Part shown: piece by piece, positions 5,187 through 5,764 of the stretch
Position numbering within the stretch: position 1 is the stretch's first letter
Layout of the letters: each line of letters begins with the position of its first letter
Assembly (NCBI GenBank): GCA_964390645.1
Contig: CAYMLL010000405.1
Location: 1-5,764, forward strand
DNA from: CAYMLL01 sp964390645
GTDB lineage: Bacteria; Planctomycetota; UBA8108
DNA: 5,764 nt
Direction of reading: 5' to 3'
Made by a program: the position numbers and the translations under genes
Notes under the pieces: generated by a model
Told to the model about the DNA's origin: nothing
What the model saw: only the letters and a program-made list of their open reading frames with translations
Database searches by the model: none

Positions 5187-5764
5187 GTGAAGATCCTGAT
5201 CACCGGCGCAGCCGGCTTCATCGGCTCGTGGGTCGTCGAACGACTTCTCGCGAACGGCCACGACGTCGTCGGGCTCGACAACTTCGACGACTACTACGAC
5301 CCTTCGATCAAGCGGCGCAACATCGAGGTGGCGGGCGCCCACCCCGGCTTCACGCTCGTCACAGGCGACTTTCGTGACCGCGAGCTCGTAAGCTCGCTCT
5401 TCACCGAACACGCTCCGAGAGCCGTGATCCACCTGGGTGCGCGCGCCGGCGTGCGACCGTCGCTGGAGAACGCTCCGCTCTACGTCGATGTGAATCTTCA
5501 CGGAACGACGATCCTCCTCGACGCCAGCCGCCGTCACGGAGTCGAGCGATTCGTCTTCGCATCGTCCTCGTCGGTCTACGGTGCGCGACCGCTGGAGCCT
5601 TTCAGCGAGGACGACGACGTGGACAGCCCCGTATCACCGTACGCAGCAACGAAACGCGCCGGCGAGCTGATCTGCCACACCTACAACCACCTCTTCGGCC
5701 TGCCGATCACGTGCCTGCGCTTCTTCACGGTCTACGGTCCGCGCCAGCGCCCCGAGATGGCGAT
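5187..5764 (+). CDS. NAD-dependent sugar-nucleotide epimerase, UDP-glucuronate 4-epimerase-like; C-terminus cut by window edge
   Basis: An extended short-chain dehydrogenase/reductase that probably inverts C4 of a UDP-sugar, most likely UDP-glucuronate to UDP-galacturonate, to supply surface polysaccharide synthesis in the cytoplasm. The 192 visible residues begin MKILITGAAGFIG, with the GxxGxxG NAD loop at 7-13 and acidic Asp31 after the second strand. DNFDDYYDPSIKRRN (31-45) is the loop typical of UDP-glucuronate epimerases. HLGARAGVRPS (82-92), SSSSVYG (126-132) with the catalytic Ser, and Tyr152-x3-Lys156 in PYAATKRAGE complete the active site. RFFTVYGPRQRPEMA at the edge is also characteristic. 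UDP-glucose 4-epimerase (GalE) or a related 4-epimerase cannot be excluded, because the substrate-binding C-terminal part lies outside. The gene is divergent from queC and shares surface-glycan context with the nearby glycosyltransferase. Confidence 0.9.
   Translation, partial: MKILITGAAGFIGSWVVERLLANGHDVVGLDNFDDYYDPSIKRRNIEVAGAHPGFTLVTGDFRDRELVSSLFTEHAPRAVIHLGARAGVRPSLENAPLYVDVNLHGTTILLDASRRHGVERFVFASSSSVYGARPLEPFSEDDDVDSPVSPYAATKRAGELICHTYNHLFGLPITCLRFFTVYGPRQRPEMA

Overview
The window is GC-rich and densely coding. It carries five protein genes that read cleanly, two of them cut by the window edges. The presence of kdsB (CMP-Kdo synthetase) indicates a Gram-negative bacterium that makes lipopolysaccharide with Kdo. 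High GC, GTG starts and this mix of genes would fit an Acidobacteriota-like or deltaproteobacterial genome, but the sequence does not fix the phylum. There are no rRNA or tRNA genes, CRISPR arrays, insertion sequences or phage genes.

Layout, left to right. The minus strand carries pyrG (CTP synthase, 1-1322, C-terminus beyond the left edge). Upstream of it lies a 271-bp spacer and then kdsB (1594-2379). A 187-bp divergent intergenic region follows, with a perfect 19-bp tandem duplication. Next is thpR on the plus strand (RNA 2',3'-cyclic phosphodiesterase, 2567-3154). ThpR converges on a family-4-type glycosyltransferase on the minus strand (3274-4350), and the 119-bp gap between them holds several short GC-rich hairpins. 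Immediately upstream of the glycosyltransferase, and probably in one transcript with it, is queC (preQ0 synthase, 4361-5071). A second divergent region of 115 bp separates queC from a plus-strand sugar-nucleotide epimerase (5187 to the right edge), most like UDP-glucuronate 4-epimerases.

How the genes fit together. PyrG makes CTP, and KdsB uses CTP to activate Kdo, so the left pair is a plausible metabolic unit for the LPS inner core. The glycosyltransferase and the epimerase fit cell-surface polysaccharide synthesis. QueC (queuosine/7-deazaguanine pathway) and ThpR (RNA 2H phosphoesterase) are RNA-related genes set among envelope genes. I see no clear new multi-gene system. The points most worth a second look are the queC-glycosyltransferase tandem, the loss of the first glutamate of the EX7E motif in that glycosyltransferase, the 19-bp tandem repeat in the kdsB/thpR promoter region, and a short ORF whose stop overlaps the pyrG start.
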